Shown here piece after piece: positions 26,405 to 35,980 of a DNA stretch of 64,000 nucleotides. Source of the stretch: Epinephelus fuscoguttatus (Eukaryota > Chordata > Actinopteri > Perciformes > Serranidae); the NCBI RefSeq assembly GCF_011397635.1, contig NC_064767.1, forward strand, positions 20,510,537-20,574,536, given 5' to 3'. Position numbers and translations under genes: made by a program. Under the pieces are notes generated by a model. That model ran no database searches, had not been told where the DNA came from, and saw nothing but the letters and a program-made list of their open reading frames with translations. Within the stretch, counting starts at the first letter, position 1. Each line of letters begins with the position of its first letter.

Positions 26405-27058
26405 AGTGTGTGGTGTGTCTGACGCCGTCGGGGTGCCATGGCTCTGGTTCAGGCACTACCTGTGACCGTGACTGACCACCCCAATCCAGGTCTTGACGTC
26501 CAGCCGTGCAGGCCGCTGTCATCCCACTCCCCCTCTGGCCCCTGCCCTGGCCCCTGTGGGCCCTGCAGCTCCGGGACAGCCATGGGTTCAGTCAGCAGCC
26601 TCATATCAGGCCGGACGTATCAGGAGAGACACTGCCGGGCCGCCAGCGAATTCAACACCAAGTCACGTCGCTCCACGCCGGCTACCAGCTGCTTCCGGCT
26701 CCAAGATAACACCCTCCGCAGCGGGAGCTCCCTGGAGCAGCTGCTGGTTATCAGCAACCAAACACTTCCTCAGGCCCAGGTTCTGCCTCCACCGCTACCC
26801 ACCAAGAGGCAGCCCCGACCCGGGAACTCTGCTGGGGCAGGCAGTGGAACGGTTGCTGGAGCAGTAGGTGGTGGCACTAATGGGAACTCTGGTTATGTGA
26901 GTGATGAGGTGGTGGTTGGAGACTGGAACGACAATGTGGTGGTGGCAGCTGCCAGCCCCTGCAGTGATTCGGAGGACCAAAGGGACAACAGGACTCTGAA
27001 CGGCAACATTGGAGGGCCTCCTCCCAAACTCATCCCAGTGTCCGGACAGTTAGAGAAG
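26405..27058 (+). CDS. lzts2: lzts2 first coding exon (33 nt 5' UTR plus codons 1-207)
   Basis: A pyrimidine-rich acceptor (ttctctctcatcag) precedes 26405 and the donor gtaaga follows 27058. Coding starts at 26438. The exon holds the MALVQALPV start, a proline/cysteine-rich stretch, the MGSVSSLISG motif from Met49 (ATG at 26582), and ends in the conserved LIPVSGQLEK. Because an acceptor lies only 33 bases upstream of the ATG, at least one untranslated exon must lie further 5'. Confidence 0.92.
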
Positions 27059-30000
27059 GTAAGACGAGTCGATTGCACAGATAGACTGATAAATCAACCG
27101 AGCAGATGTATTTAGCTCACTGCAGGTATAGAATGTTGCAGGGTGATGTGTATCTGTAGGCCAACCCAGAAGTTGACATCACCCTGGTTCCCATGTCAGA
27201 AATCTGTGGGACTTTTCTATAAGATTTTGGATCATTGCAGAAAATAAGCTCTGCAGCAAACAAATGTTTAAGATACTCGTATGATGTTCAGCAGGGTAAT
27301 CCTCACAGACACCACTTATGTGATTTTTGAAGCCTAAATACAGTCACCAGAAGTAAAAAGCTAACATTAGGCTACAAACAAACTAAACCAAGGTCACATG
27401 ATCTCAAGGTTGCCACTGCAACGAGGCTAGAAAGCTATGTTGATAATAATAATACGTTATACTTATATAGCGCTTTTCAAGGCACACAGACGCTTCAGTT
27501 CAGCATGATGACGTTCTCTAGTCTCATTTGTCTGCTTGTCAGCAACCGCCTTTTTTAAGACATGTAAAAGCTTAAAAATTCTCAAGTGGGATATTTACTG
27601 ATGTATTTTATGTCGCAGAACAAAACTTGAAAATCTCTGAAGCTTGTGTTAACCACAGACCATATTTCAGGCATCTAACTAAAAACCCACTGACTTTGAG
27701 ACAAGACACTCAAGGTCCACTTACATTCTTTCCACAGAGCTTTTAACCACATCGTAGTCTTCTGAGCAAACTCCATTCAGTTATGCTGTCCTTGAGATGT
27801 GATTGAAAGCTCTCAAAAAAGTTTGCAAGTGTTTATTTCTCTCTTAAACTTGAATTTTGGTATCTGCCTCAAACCTCCTACACAGGATGGGCTCTAAAAA
27901 TGCTATTTGTTTTACCTGATAATAACATTTTGTATGTGACATACATTAGTAGAGTTATAAAGAAACAGCATCTGTAAGCATGACACTGAATCCCTCCCAG
28001 ATCCATAAGATGACTGTGACCTCTGACCTAAAGATATTTATAGGAAAACGTCTTCTTTAATTACAGCTCAAGATTACATTAAATACTATAGCGCAGACTT
28101 TTTTCTCCTCTCTCCCTGGAATACACACTGTACTCCTGAAACACTGAAGCAGATGTGAGTGTTTCTGCAGTGTGTGCTGACATGTTTTACAGCAGATTAC
28201 CTCAGCTGTCTAATTGGCTATTTATTTCCATCGATCCAGAGGGAAGCTTAATCACCGGCCTGACAGGCTCAGATGGATCGTTTGACAGCTACTCACCTTG
28301 CAGACACATCATGATCAATGTCACAGCTCGCTTACATTCACTGACGTATTTAGTGAACCCTGAGGAAGATCATTAAGAAAAATGCTTACAGAACATGCGA
28401 TGAGCTTCCACCCCCCTCTGTCTTTGTCTTGCCTCTTCCTCCACTCTTCTCCCTCCTCTCTGTTTCTCTGCCCTTTAATCAGATTTCCTCTGTCCTCTTC
28501 TTCTCTTCCCTGTCTCTCTATATCTTAGATGATAGGAAAAATCATTAAGAAAATTGCTTAACGAAGGCCATGAATATCAATTAAACCAAATTAAACTAAT
28601 CAGAGCCTGGAGGGGTGACCTGCCAGCATATCACTCACCCCTCTCTAATGAGTTTTATTCAGCCGTTGCTAATTAGCCCAGCTTAGCCTTTATCAATCAT
28701 TAATGCTGTTTTTTTCCATAATTATGTACTTTCAGAACATGGAGAAAGTGCTGATCCGTCCAACAGCGTTCAAACCCGTCGTTCCCAAGAATCGTCACTC
28801 GGTGCAGTACTTGTCACCACGGCCAGCGGGCAGCAGTCTGTCAGAGAGCCAGGCTAGCCTCAACCTCCTGTTGCCCCTCGGGGGACCCAGCAGCTCCAGC
28901 GGCACGACCGGCATCGGAGGGAGCAGCAGTTCTAGCTCTGATGGGAAGCGCAACTCCTACAGCGGAGGTCGCAATGCTCGGAGCAGCCAGTCCTGCTCCA
29001 TGTCAGATTCAGGAAGGAACTCCCTCTCCAGCCTCCCTACTCACAGCAGCACAGGCTACAGTCTGGCCCCCAGTGAGGGCTCCAGCTCTGGGTCTGGCTC
29101 CGGGGGCCAGCTGGAGCCCGCGCAAAGCCTGGGCCGAAACACTTCAGGTGGAACTGGGAGCCATGGCCACACTAACTCAGACAGTGGACGTTCCTCATCC
29201 AGCAAGAGCACAGGCTCTGGGTCGCTAAGTGGGCGCGGGCAGCCCCTGTCGGACAGCGGGTCCTGTGGCCACTCGCCGCCACCGGTGGAGGGCTATGAGG
29301 CGGTTGTGAGGGAGCTTGAGGAGAAGCTGAGGGAACGAGACCTGGAGCTCCAGCAGCTCCGGGAAAATCTGGATGAGAATGAAGCTGCAATCTGCCAGGT
29401 GACACATAGACACTAATGCCATCGCACACTGAACAAACCCTCCTTCAAAACACCAAATAAACTATGGTACTTGATATGATGTAGTGCTGCTTTCACGCGC
29501 TCCTCTGATGGCCCTGTTTCCCAAGTTGGGAAGTATTTCTTCTGACTTTGGTATGTTCAAGTCATAATGTGGAAACAAACTACGAAGAACATATGTTGTA
29601 TTTTATTGCTCAAAGCGTTTAAAAAACATGTTGATAGCTGTTGCTGCACCATTGAATTTCCTGAAACTACTAAAATATTGCTTTACCTGACTTGTTATCA
29701 GGGTTAACAACTTTTCTAACTAATTTAAGTCACTCTACATGTACAGCAACTAACGGTCACAACCTGATACCAGATGATACACTGACCTCTCGCCCATGTA
29801 TTTCGCTCTGAAAGGTGTATGAGGAGAAGCAGCGTCGCTGTGAAAGAGAGATGGAGGAGCTGAGACAGAGCTGTGCAACAAAGATGAAGCAGGCTTCTCA
29901 GAAGGCCCAGAGGGCACAGCAGGTGCTACAGTTACAGGTATGCTAAGTATTTTAAACCTTTTAAAACATTTAGAGATGTTAAAATTGTTACTTTGCTCAT

Positions 30001-31601
30001 CTTGTACTGAAGTTGTGAGTCTGGAGATTCTTTCTGTGAGTGTGCATGTTTTATTCTAGGATTAAAATATGTCTCAGTATGTATGGCAGTTGTATAATGT
30101 GGGTTTCTGTGCCGTCAGGTATTCCAACTACAGCAAGAGAAAAAGAAGCTGCAGGAGGACTTCTCCTCTCTGCTACAGGACAGAGAGACATTGGAAAGGA
30201 GGTGTGCCACCATCCAGAGGGAGCAGACCCAGCTGGGACCACGTCTGGAAGAGACAAAGTGGGAGGTGAGTGAGAGTCCGACTCTAGAGAGTTGTTAGGT
30301 CAGGGTGATTAAAGCAATAGCATCCCTCTTTGAGTCTGACAGGAGATCTTCACTTTGACCCACTAACAAAAGCAAAAAATGCCCCTAAAAGAAAGATGTC
30401 AGAGTCAGAGGTCTGCCATGAGGAGCAATTGTTCTGTATTTTCAGCACCTTCACTCCTCTCTCTAACTCCCTTTCCAATCCTTCAGGTGTGTCAGAAGTC
30501 AGGAGAGATCTCCCTCCTGAAGCAGCAGCTGAAGGAGATCCAGTCGGAGCTCAGCCAGAAGGCTGGGGACATCGTGGTGCTGAAGGCCCAGCTGAGAGAA
30601 GCCCGTTCTGAACTGCAAGCCAGCCAGGCTCGATCCCAGGAGGCCGGGGTGGCCCTGCGGACGCGATCTCTAGAGCTAGAGGTCTGCGAGAACGAACTCC
30701 AGAGGCGCAAGAGCGAAGCTGAGCTGCTCCGGGAGAAAGTGGGCCGCTTGGAAGAGGAGTCATCCCGCCTCCGGGACACTCTGTCCAATCACAACGGACA
30801 CTCTTTACCTGGGAATCTAACCATGAAGGGGCAATGCATGAGCCTCTCCATCCAACAGGGCAGAGGTGTGGTGGGGAGGGGCGGTCCCAGTCCGTCTTTG
30901 TACCGGGATGCAGAGGAGACTCATCTGGTCTGGGGAGGAGAGAGTGATGAAGCCAAGGCTCAGAGGCAGAATGCAGAAGCAGTGTTGGGACTCAGACAAC
31001 AGGTACAAATCAGTTACTGCACCTTTTCTAGGCACTAATAATGACAATCTCTACGTTTCACAGGAAAATATTACTCTTTTTACTCCACTACATTTATTGC
31101 ACACATTTCTGACAACATTTCTTCTGTCTCCTTTTCTCAGGTGGACAGGCTGAAGGCTGAACTCATGTACGAGAGGCGGACTAGTGAGGAGCAACTGTCA
31201 CGGTTTGAGGATGAGAGGAGGGTGTGGCAGGAGGAGAAGGAAAAGGTAAAAAGGAGGAAGGAGAAGTTTTTCTCTAACTTCTTGATGACGGACTTTTAAT
31301 CTCTGTTATTTGCATTCAGTGTCATACATGTCCAGATTGATAGGGCTAATGAACAAATTTTAAAGTCCACTCAGATCCTCCTGCTGATTGACTAACTCAG
31401 CATACTTCCCTCCACCCAGGTAATCCGCTACCAAAAGCAGCTGCAGCAGAACTACATCCAGATGTACCGTCGAAACCGGGACCTTGAGCGAGTGATGAGG
31501 GAGCTGAGTCTGGAGCTGGAGAACAGGGACATGGAGGACTATGAGGTTCACAGTGGTAGCAATGACATCCACTTTGAGGAAATTACCGCCACTGAGATCT
31601 A

Positions 31602-31602
<1 letters not shown>
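26438..31602 (+). CDS. lzts2: Lzts2, leucine zipper putative tumour suppressor 2 (LAPSER1); 7 coding exons, 785 aa
   Basis: Coding exons, all phase 0: 26438-27058, 28736-29398, 29815-29937, 30119-30265, 30487-31002, 31141-31245, 31420-31602, each bounded by AG and GT. The family is recognised from the MALVQALPV start, the internal MGSVSSLISG motif at residue 49, the PPPKLIPVSG and LIRPTAFKPVVPK blocks, the coiled coil with KWEVCQKSGEISLLKQQLKE, and the EEITATEI C-terminus. Layout: basic and proline-rich N-terminus (1-207), serine/glycine-rich linker (208-385), then a long coiled coil or Fez1-type region (about 390-620 and 690-770), broken by a non-helical stretch at about 619-675. Known for the family: LZTS2 binds beta-catenin and promotes its nuclear export, and binds katanin at centrosome and midbody. 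The start was chosen by homology and has a good Kozak context (gccATGG). It resembles LZTS2 more than LZTS1 or LZTS3 because of the N-terminal extension. Whether it is the teleost a or b copy cannot be told here. Confidence 0.95.
27430..27496. repeat. Short fish repeat fragment (atataGCGCTTTTCAAG type)
   Basis: Contains acttatatagcgcttttcaaggcacacag, a motif that ends many fish LINE and SINE copies. It lies in lzts2 intron between coding exons 1 and 2. Confidence 0.5.
28480..28735. promoter_or_regulatory. Candidate conserved noncoding element upstream of lzts2 coding exon 2
   Basis: Contains a cluster of homeodomain-type cores (caattaaacc, ctaatgagtttta, the palindrome gctaattagc, atcaatcattaatg) and a pyrimidine-rich tract within 250 bp of unique sequence adjoining the exon. 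Function inferred only from motif density. No comparison could be run. Confidence 0.3.
28736..29398 (+). CDS. lzts2: lzts2 coding exon 2 (codons 208-428)
   Basis: The acceptor is tactttcag and the donor gtgaca. The exon opens with NMEKVLIRPTAFKP, continues through a long Ser/Gly-rich low-complexity linker containing SDSGRNSLSSLPTHS and SDSGRSSSSKSTGSG, and ends at the start of the coiled coil (LRERDLELQQLRENLDENEA). The SDSGRNS motifs are shared across LZTS proteins. Confidence 0.93.
29815..29937 (+). CDS. lzts2: lzts2 coding exon 3 (codons 429-469)
   Basis: Forty-one codons of charged coiled coil (VYEEKQRRCERE through KAQRAQQVLQLQ). The acceptor is ctctgaaag and the donor gtatgc. The heptad pattern continues directly from exon 2 and the QRAQQ block is conserved in the family. 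Confidence 0.92.
30119..30265 (+). CDS. lzts2: lzts2 coding exon 4 (codons 470-518)
   Basis: Forty-nine codons, VFQLQQEKKKLQEDF to RLEETKWE. The acceptor is gccgtcag and the donor gtgagt. This is the conserved LQQEK coiled-coil stretch leading into the CQKSGEISLLKQQ block. Confidence 0.93.
30487..31002 (+). CDS. lzts2: lzts2 coding exon 5 (codons 519-690)
   Basis: The largest coiled-coil exon: VCQKSGEISLLKQQLKE, then ELEVCENELQRRKSEAELLREKV, a loop rich in Gly, Ser and Pro (about residues 619-675) and finally SDEAKAQRQNAEAVLGLRQQ. The acceptor is ccttcag and the donor gtacaa. The loop sequence is poorly conserved compared with the helices around it. Confidence 0.93.
31141..31245 (+). CDS. 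lzts2: lzts2 coding exon 6 (codons 691-725)
   Basis: Thirty-five codons, VDRLKAELMYERRTSEEQ to VWQEEKEK, coiled coil. The acceptor is ccttttctcag and the donor gtaaaa. Confidence 0.92.
31420..31602 (+). CDS. lzts2: lzts2 last coding exon (codons 726-785 plus stop)
   Basis: VIRYQKQLQQNYIQMYRRNR is near-identical to the mammalian C-terminal helix. The protein ends EEITATEI and TAA at 31600-31602. The last residues TEI fit a class I PDZ-ligand pattern (S/T at -2, hydrophobic at 0). Confidence 0.94.

Positions 31603-31604
<2 letters not shown>

Positions 31605-31656
<52 letters not shown>
31605..31656. repeat. (AC)26 microsatellite in the lzts2 3' UTR
   Basis: An uninterrupted 52 bp AC run begins 2 bases after the lzts2 stop codon. 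Confidence 0.97.
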
Positions 31657-31659
<3 letters not shown>

Positions 31660-34241
31660 TCCAGTAATATGTGCACAGAAACATGGAAACACAACTCCCA
31701 AAAGACTCTGAGGATGTAAACTAAACATTGAACTCCGGGCCAAATACTGCACTATCCTCAACATGGCTTTACCTGGACCACTGAGCGAGCACTCAACCAC
31801 TCGTCACTGTCAAAAAAAGGGAGATCTCCCAAAGGTGCATCCTAACTTCCTGCTAACAGACAAGTACTAAAAGTGTCCCCTCTGGCACTTTTAATGGGTT
31901 TTATTCCACTACAAAGCCAGCACAAAGACTTCTTTCCTTCTGTGGGAGCAAAAGCAGCGAAGAAAGTGTTTTTATCTCAAACCACGTTCAAATCAGGGTA
32001 TCGAAAATCGTCGGGAACTTCAAGCAAAAAATGTTGCGACAGGCACAGCGGTCTGGTCAAAGTGCAGTCACGCCTTTCTCGGTAGCACACAAGGTTAAAC
32101 CCCCGGCCACCAGCATGCATGTAATGATGCATCATGACAGCAGTCCCATTAATGATGATCTCATCACCCGTCCAAACAACAGCTGCACCAGTCCTCCAAG
32201 TAACTGCTGAAGGGAAAAAATCACCAAATATTACAACATCTGCTGTTTGTATTTTATGGTGTTCAGAGGATCAGCAGTTCGTTACATTTCACAAATGATA
32301 AAAGGATAAGAATATTTTTATTTCTGTGCTCCTCAGCAGATTTGAAAAAGAATGTAAAGTGACTGTTATCACTCCAGAGAAATGCAGTATAAAAGGTCAT
32401 CACCGGCAATGAAAGAATCTGCTCACCAAGGGAAATATGGTTTCATTTTGCACCACTTTTCTGCGCTCTTTTGTTCAGGATACAACCGTCATTCTTGTGA
32501 AGCTTTTCATGAAACTTCAACAGACCAGTTTGGACATCCTCATGTGGACATCCTTGTCTGAGGACACCAAAACCACACGTTTAAAGGACACTGCTCACAG
32601 TCATGTTGCTGCATTTGACCTATGTGTCAACTCGTTCAGACAGCGCAGCAAGCTCTGACATAGACATTTACATTTCACAGTTATGTAGCAGTAGGAAGCA
32701 GACTGTAGCACAGGAGGTATCACCAGGATGCTGCTGATTCTCCTCTCCCTCTTTCTATTTCTGCCTTTGTCTCCATGTCTGCTCTCTCTCTCTCTCTTTC
32801 CATCTCTGCTTCTTACTCAACTATTTTTATAACAGGCGGCAGTCGGTATCAGGAAACTAAAAATGGAGCATATTCTTTCAGTTTGGTCGTGACGTCACTG
32901 AGAGATTTAAGGCATGCTTATTCAGACTTTCCGTTTATTCTCCCTCATTCCCATTAGTGCTCTTTATTTAGCTTTTGGCAGCCCATAGCCAAGTAACACT
33001 TTTAAAGTCTTCCCAGTCTCCCCTAGACTATAATCTTCACTGACTGCTATACAGGTAGCAAGACTGGCATGTCTGCATGTCTTTGTTATATCAGATTTCA
33101 GAAGAAGCTGGTGAAGGTAGCGGTGAGATGAGAATTTGCAGATGCAGTAGCTCCAATGCTGAATGTCCTCAAGGCGGGTCGGCTGTCAGAGCCCAGAATA
33201 TTAAGCGGCGAGGAGCATGTTAACATTTGAAGCTGTTTTCTCACAGTATATGCAGGGCTGTGTGTAACGCTGAGCATGGCGGGTTTCACGGGAGAAAAGT
33301 AATGGACTGAGGACTTTTATTTTACAAAGAGTCTATATCAAGGAATAATAGTTAAATGGAAATCTATATAATGGAGGAGAGGTTGTATATTTTTTTATAT
33401 ATAGCACCTGAAGATATTTTGTTGTAGTACTGATATAAGTGTGGGTTTAATATACAAAGTATAAAGACATCTATATATATAAATATCACATACCAGTATT
33501 TCAAATGATGGATCAGTTATAAATGGAGGCAGCAGCATAGAAAGAGTGCACCTAATACTGTAATGCATGAAAATATGTTTACATTATATAATCTGTGTGA
33601 CACAAACATACACTCTAATGACCAAACTTTGCAGCTGATAAACACAGTCGGGAGCTTTTATTTTAGGCTCTGTTTTGACCTGTTGTCTCTCCATCTTGAT
33701 TGATCTTTCATTTGATCGTCAGTATCATAATATCACACCGATTCATGTCTTCGTCGTCGGGTTTCGTGCACGTTGTTAGTTTTTAAAAGCATGAGAGGGG
33801 CCATTTTTCAGTGACTTCTTCGTTTAGTTGAGGTCGGAGCTGAAGCAAACTGAGAAAGTGTTACGTTTCCTATACTTGGAAATTCAGTCGAACCCCTTTC
33901 AGAGAATTTGATCAGTGTATTTGATCGGTCTATATTTTGCATGACATTACCACATTCACTGTGGTTTGAGAGATTTTGTAGAATATTAAAGGTCTGCTAA
34001 CTTGTGAACAAAAAGCCATGGGAAGTGACTGAATGGATCATGTTGGGTTTGTCCAACCATATTTAATTTGTCAACCAGACGTAGACTGTTAACTCACTCA
34101 CCACAGGTGCAGCACAGGTACAGATTAACAACAACCACAGGTGATGCAAACAAAACTGAAAAGGACTGTGCGCATCCTGGACTTCTGTTTTTTTCCCCCC
34201 ACACATCTCAGTTCTCCTCAGTGTTGCATAACCGTTTTCTG

Positions 34242-34249
34242 TGTAAATA
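34242..34249 (+). promoter_or_regulatory. Pumilio-type element TGTAAATA in the lzts2 3' UTR
   Basis: Exact match to the UGUANAUA consensus, 250 bases upstream of the inferred polyadenylation signal. A single short motif, so chance occurrence is plausible. Confidence 0.25.
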
Positions 34250-34497
34250 TGTAAAACACTATATAGTATAACAGAGTGACATTGTCTTTTATTTAGACAA
34301 AATATCTATTTCAAATGTAGCCACTGTGACTAGACCAAAGCAACGTAACACATTTTCTTTTTTGTGGCATTCTTCTCATCCTCTTGTGTGCATTTTTTTA
34401 TGTTTACTTAAATTGTGTCATCAGTAATTCATAAAGTATGTAGTTGTCCATGTATATTTTTATGTGTACATTTCTTGTACAAATGACTGTGTTTTTA

Positions 34498-34503
34498 ATT
34501 AAA
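34498..34503 (+). terminator. lzts2: Polyadenylation signal ATTAAA for lzts2
   Basis: This common variant hexamer is followed within 35 bases by a GT-rich element (gttgctgttgattt). It is the best-placed + strand signal before the convergent pdzd7 3' end. Confidence 0.5.
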
Positions 34504-34525
34504 GAACAAGTTGTCACACCTTAAA

Positions 34526-35700
34526 GTTGCTGTTGATTTGACTGCTTTTTTTAACGGAGACACATCAATTGCGAGAGTCACAAATGTTCCTAAAATGATA
34601 GGCAGACTGGTCCAGTAGTATGCGAGATTGGCTGTGGACAGACACAAAGATACACACACTCACACACATTTGTCCAAACGCCTGATCCCCTCCACCTGGT
34701 GGAGATAATGAACATTAGCTGCTGTGAAGTCAAATACCTGATGCGCTCTGTAATAACTCAAAGACACACTCAGTTTGATCTTTGAATTTAATTTCTTGTC
34801 TGAATTGAAACATTTCACTTTCAGCTTTTCTAGCTCTTATTTGTGTAACATTTGTCAATGTTTTTCCCCACTGGCCGTCTGCAGAAGTAAGGCACTATGC
34901 ACACACTATATTCCAGTTACCTTGCTGTCCACATCTCCTCTACCCTACTTTGATTTAAACTGTGCCACTGGCCTTCATGTCCTGCATTTCTCATTGACAT
35001 GTTTTTCCAACTCCTCCACATGTCTGCATAAGCTCAGTCCACAGCGTGGTGTAATTAAGCCTCTAAAGTGGCGGATTGCTACAGAGCACAAGCACTTCTG
35101 CCAGAAAAATACAGCACAAAAATACTGAGCAGCAATTTGTAATAATCCCCCCAGACATCCACTAAACCCAAACTATCAGTTTTGACATAATACAGGGGTT
35201 TAATCTGGGTATAAATCTATAAATCTCATAACGCAGGCTGGGGTAATCTCCCTCTGGCAGGCCTGTGGGGCTGCAGGACTGAGATGCTCCAACTGAAAAG
35301 TGCAGACCAGTGGCTCCACAATGAGATGGTGCTCAGAGGTCGCGGCAAGGTTGCCACGTGTCGAACAGCGGCACAATTTTAAACAAAGAGCAGTTCATGA
35401 ACCGCATGATCTTATCATAAAATACTACTTACTTTTTGTCCAGTTTATGTGCAATGAATGCATATAGTAAAATGTTCGCTAAAAACACTAGGAATGTTAT
35501 AAAAGTCGTACAGTTGCAACTTACTTCATGTCATTGTAGCAAAAGTGATCTATAACAGTCTATCCTGCTAAATAAGCTACTGCATCAGTCTTTAAAACCG
35601 GCTTCAACATGTTCACCTTTCTCTTTGACATGTCATAACTCTGCCTTACATAGGACAAATGCCTCTCCACTATGACTGGAGATCTACCTGTCCCATCTCT
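34526..35700. other. Convergent intergenic spacer between lzts2 and pdzd7
   Basis: About 1.2 kb without recognised genes or strong repeats between the two inferred polyadenylation sites. Either 3' UTR may extend into it. Confidence 0.5.
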
Positions 35701-35724
35701 CCTCTTCTGGAGTGAATCCTGTAG

Positions 35725-35730
35725 TTTATT
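35725..35730 (-). terminator. pdzd7: Polyadenylation signal AATAAA for pdzd7
   Basis: TTTATT on the + strand, 74 bases beyond the stop codon. It would give a very short 3' UTR. Longer isoforms ending near an ATTAAA around 35200 (minus strand) are possible. Confidence 0.45.
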
Positions 35731-35803
35731 CACTCCCTCAGGAGCTGCAGGTTTTGTTGTCCTTCATGCCTGGACTGCAGTCTGACTGTGAGGCACACAA
35801 AGG

Positions 35804-35980
35804 TTAGTCTGCAGGTCTCCTGGGGCCTGTGGGGGTGGTAAGGACCTTGGGGACCTTGACCACGAAAACCATCAGGTCTTTGGCCTTGTTGCTGAACGCT
35901 CTGCGAATAACGTCCACCGCATGCTGATGAGTCACTCCCTGCAGACTCTCACCGTCCACAGACAAAAGCTCATACCCTGC
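35804..35980 (-). CDS. pdzd7: pdzd7 last coding exon (PDZ3 end, stop)
   Basis: Acceptor ttgtgtttgcag. Encodes [29 protein letters not shown] and a short tail ending GPRRPAD before TAA at 35804-35806. It lies 3.85 kb from exon 14, the longest intron of the gene. Confidence 0.94.
   Translation of the reverse strand, partial: AGYELLSVDGESLQGVTHQHAVDVIRRAFSNKAKDLMVFVVKVPKVLTTPTGPRRPAD

Larger units (their letters stand above)
31603..34525 (+). other. lzts2: lzts2 3' untranslated region (inferred extent)
   Basis: About 2.9 kb of AT-rich sequence without a convincing ORF follows the lzts2 stop. It begins with a CA microsatellite, contains TA-rich stretches around 33380-33500, an exact Pumilio-type element TGTAAATA at 34242-34249, and reaches an ATTAAA hexamer at 34498-34503 followed by GT-rich sequence. 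The end is inferred from that hexamer. An earlier site cannot be excluded. Confidence 0.55.
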
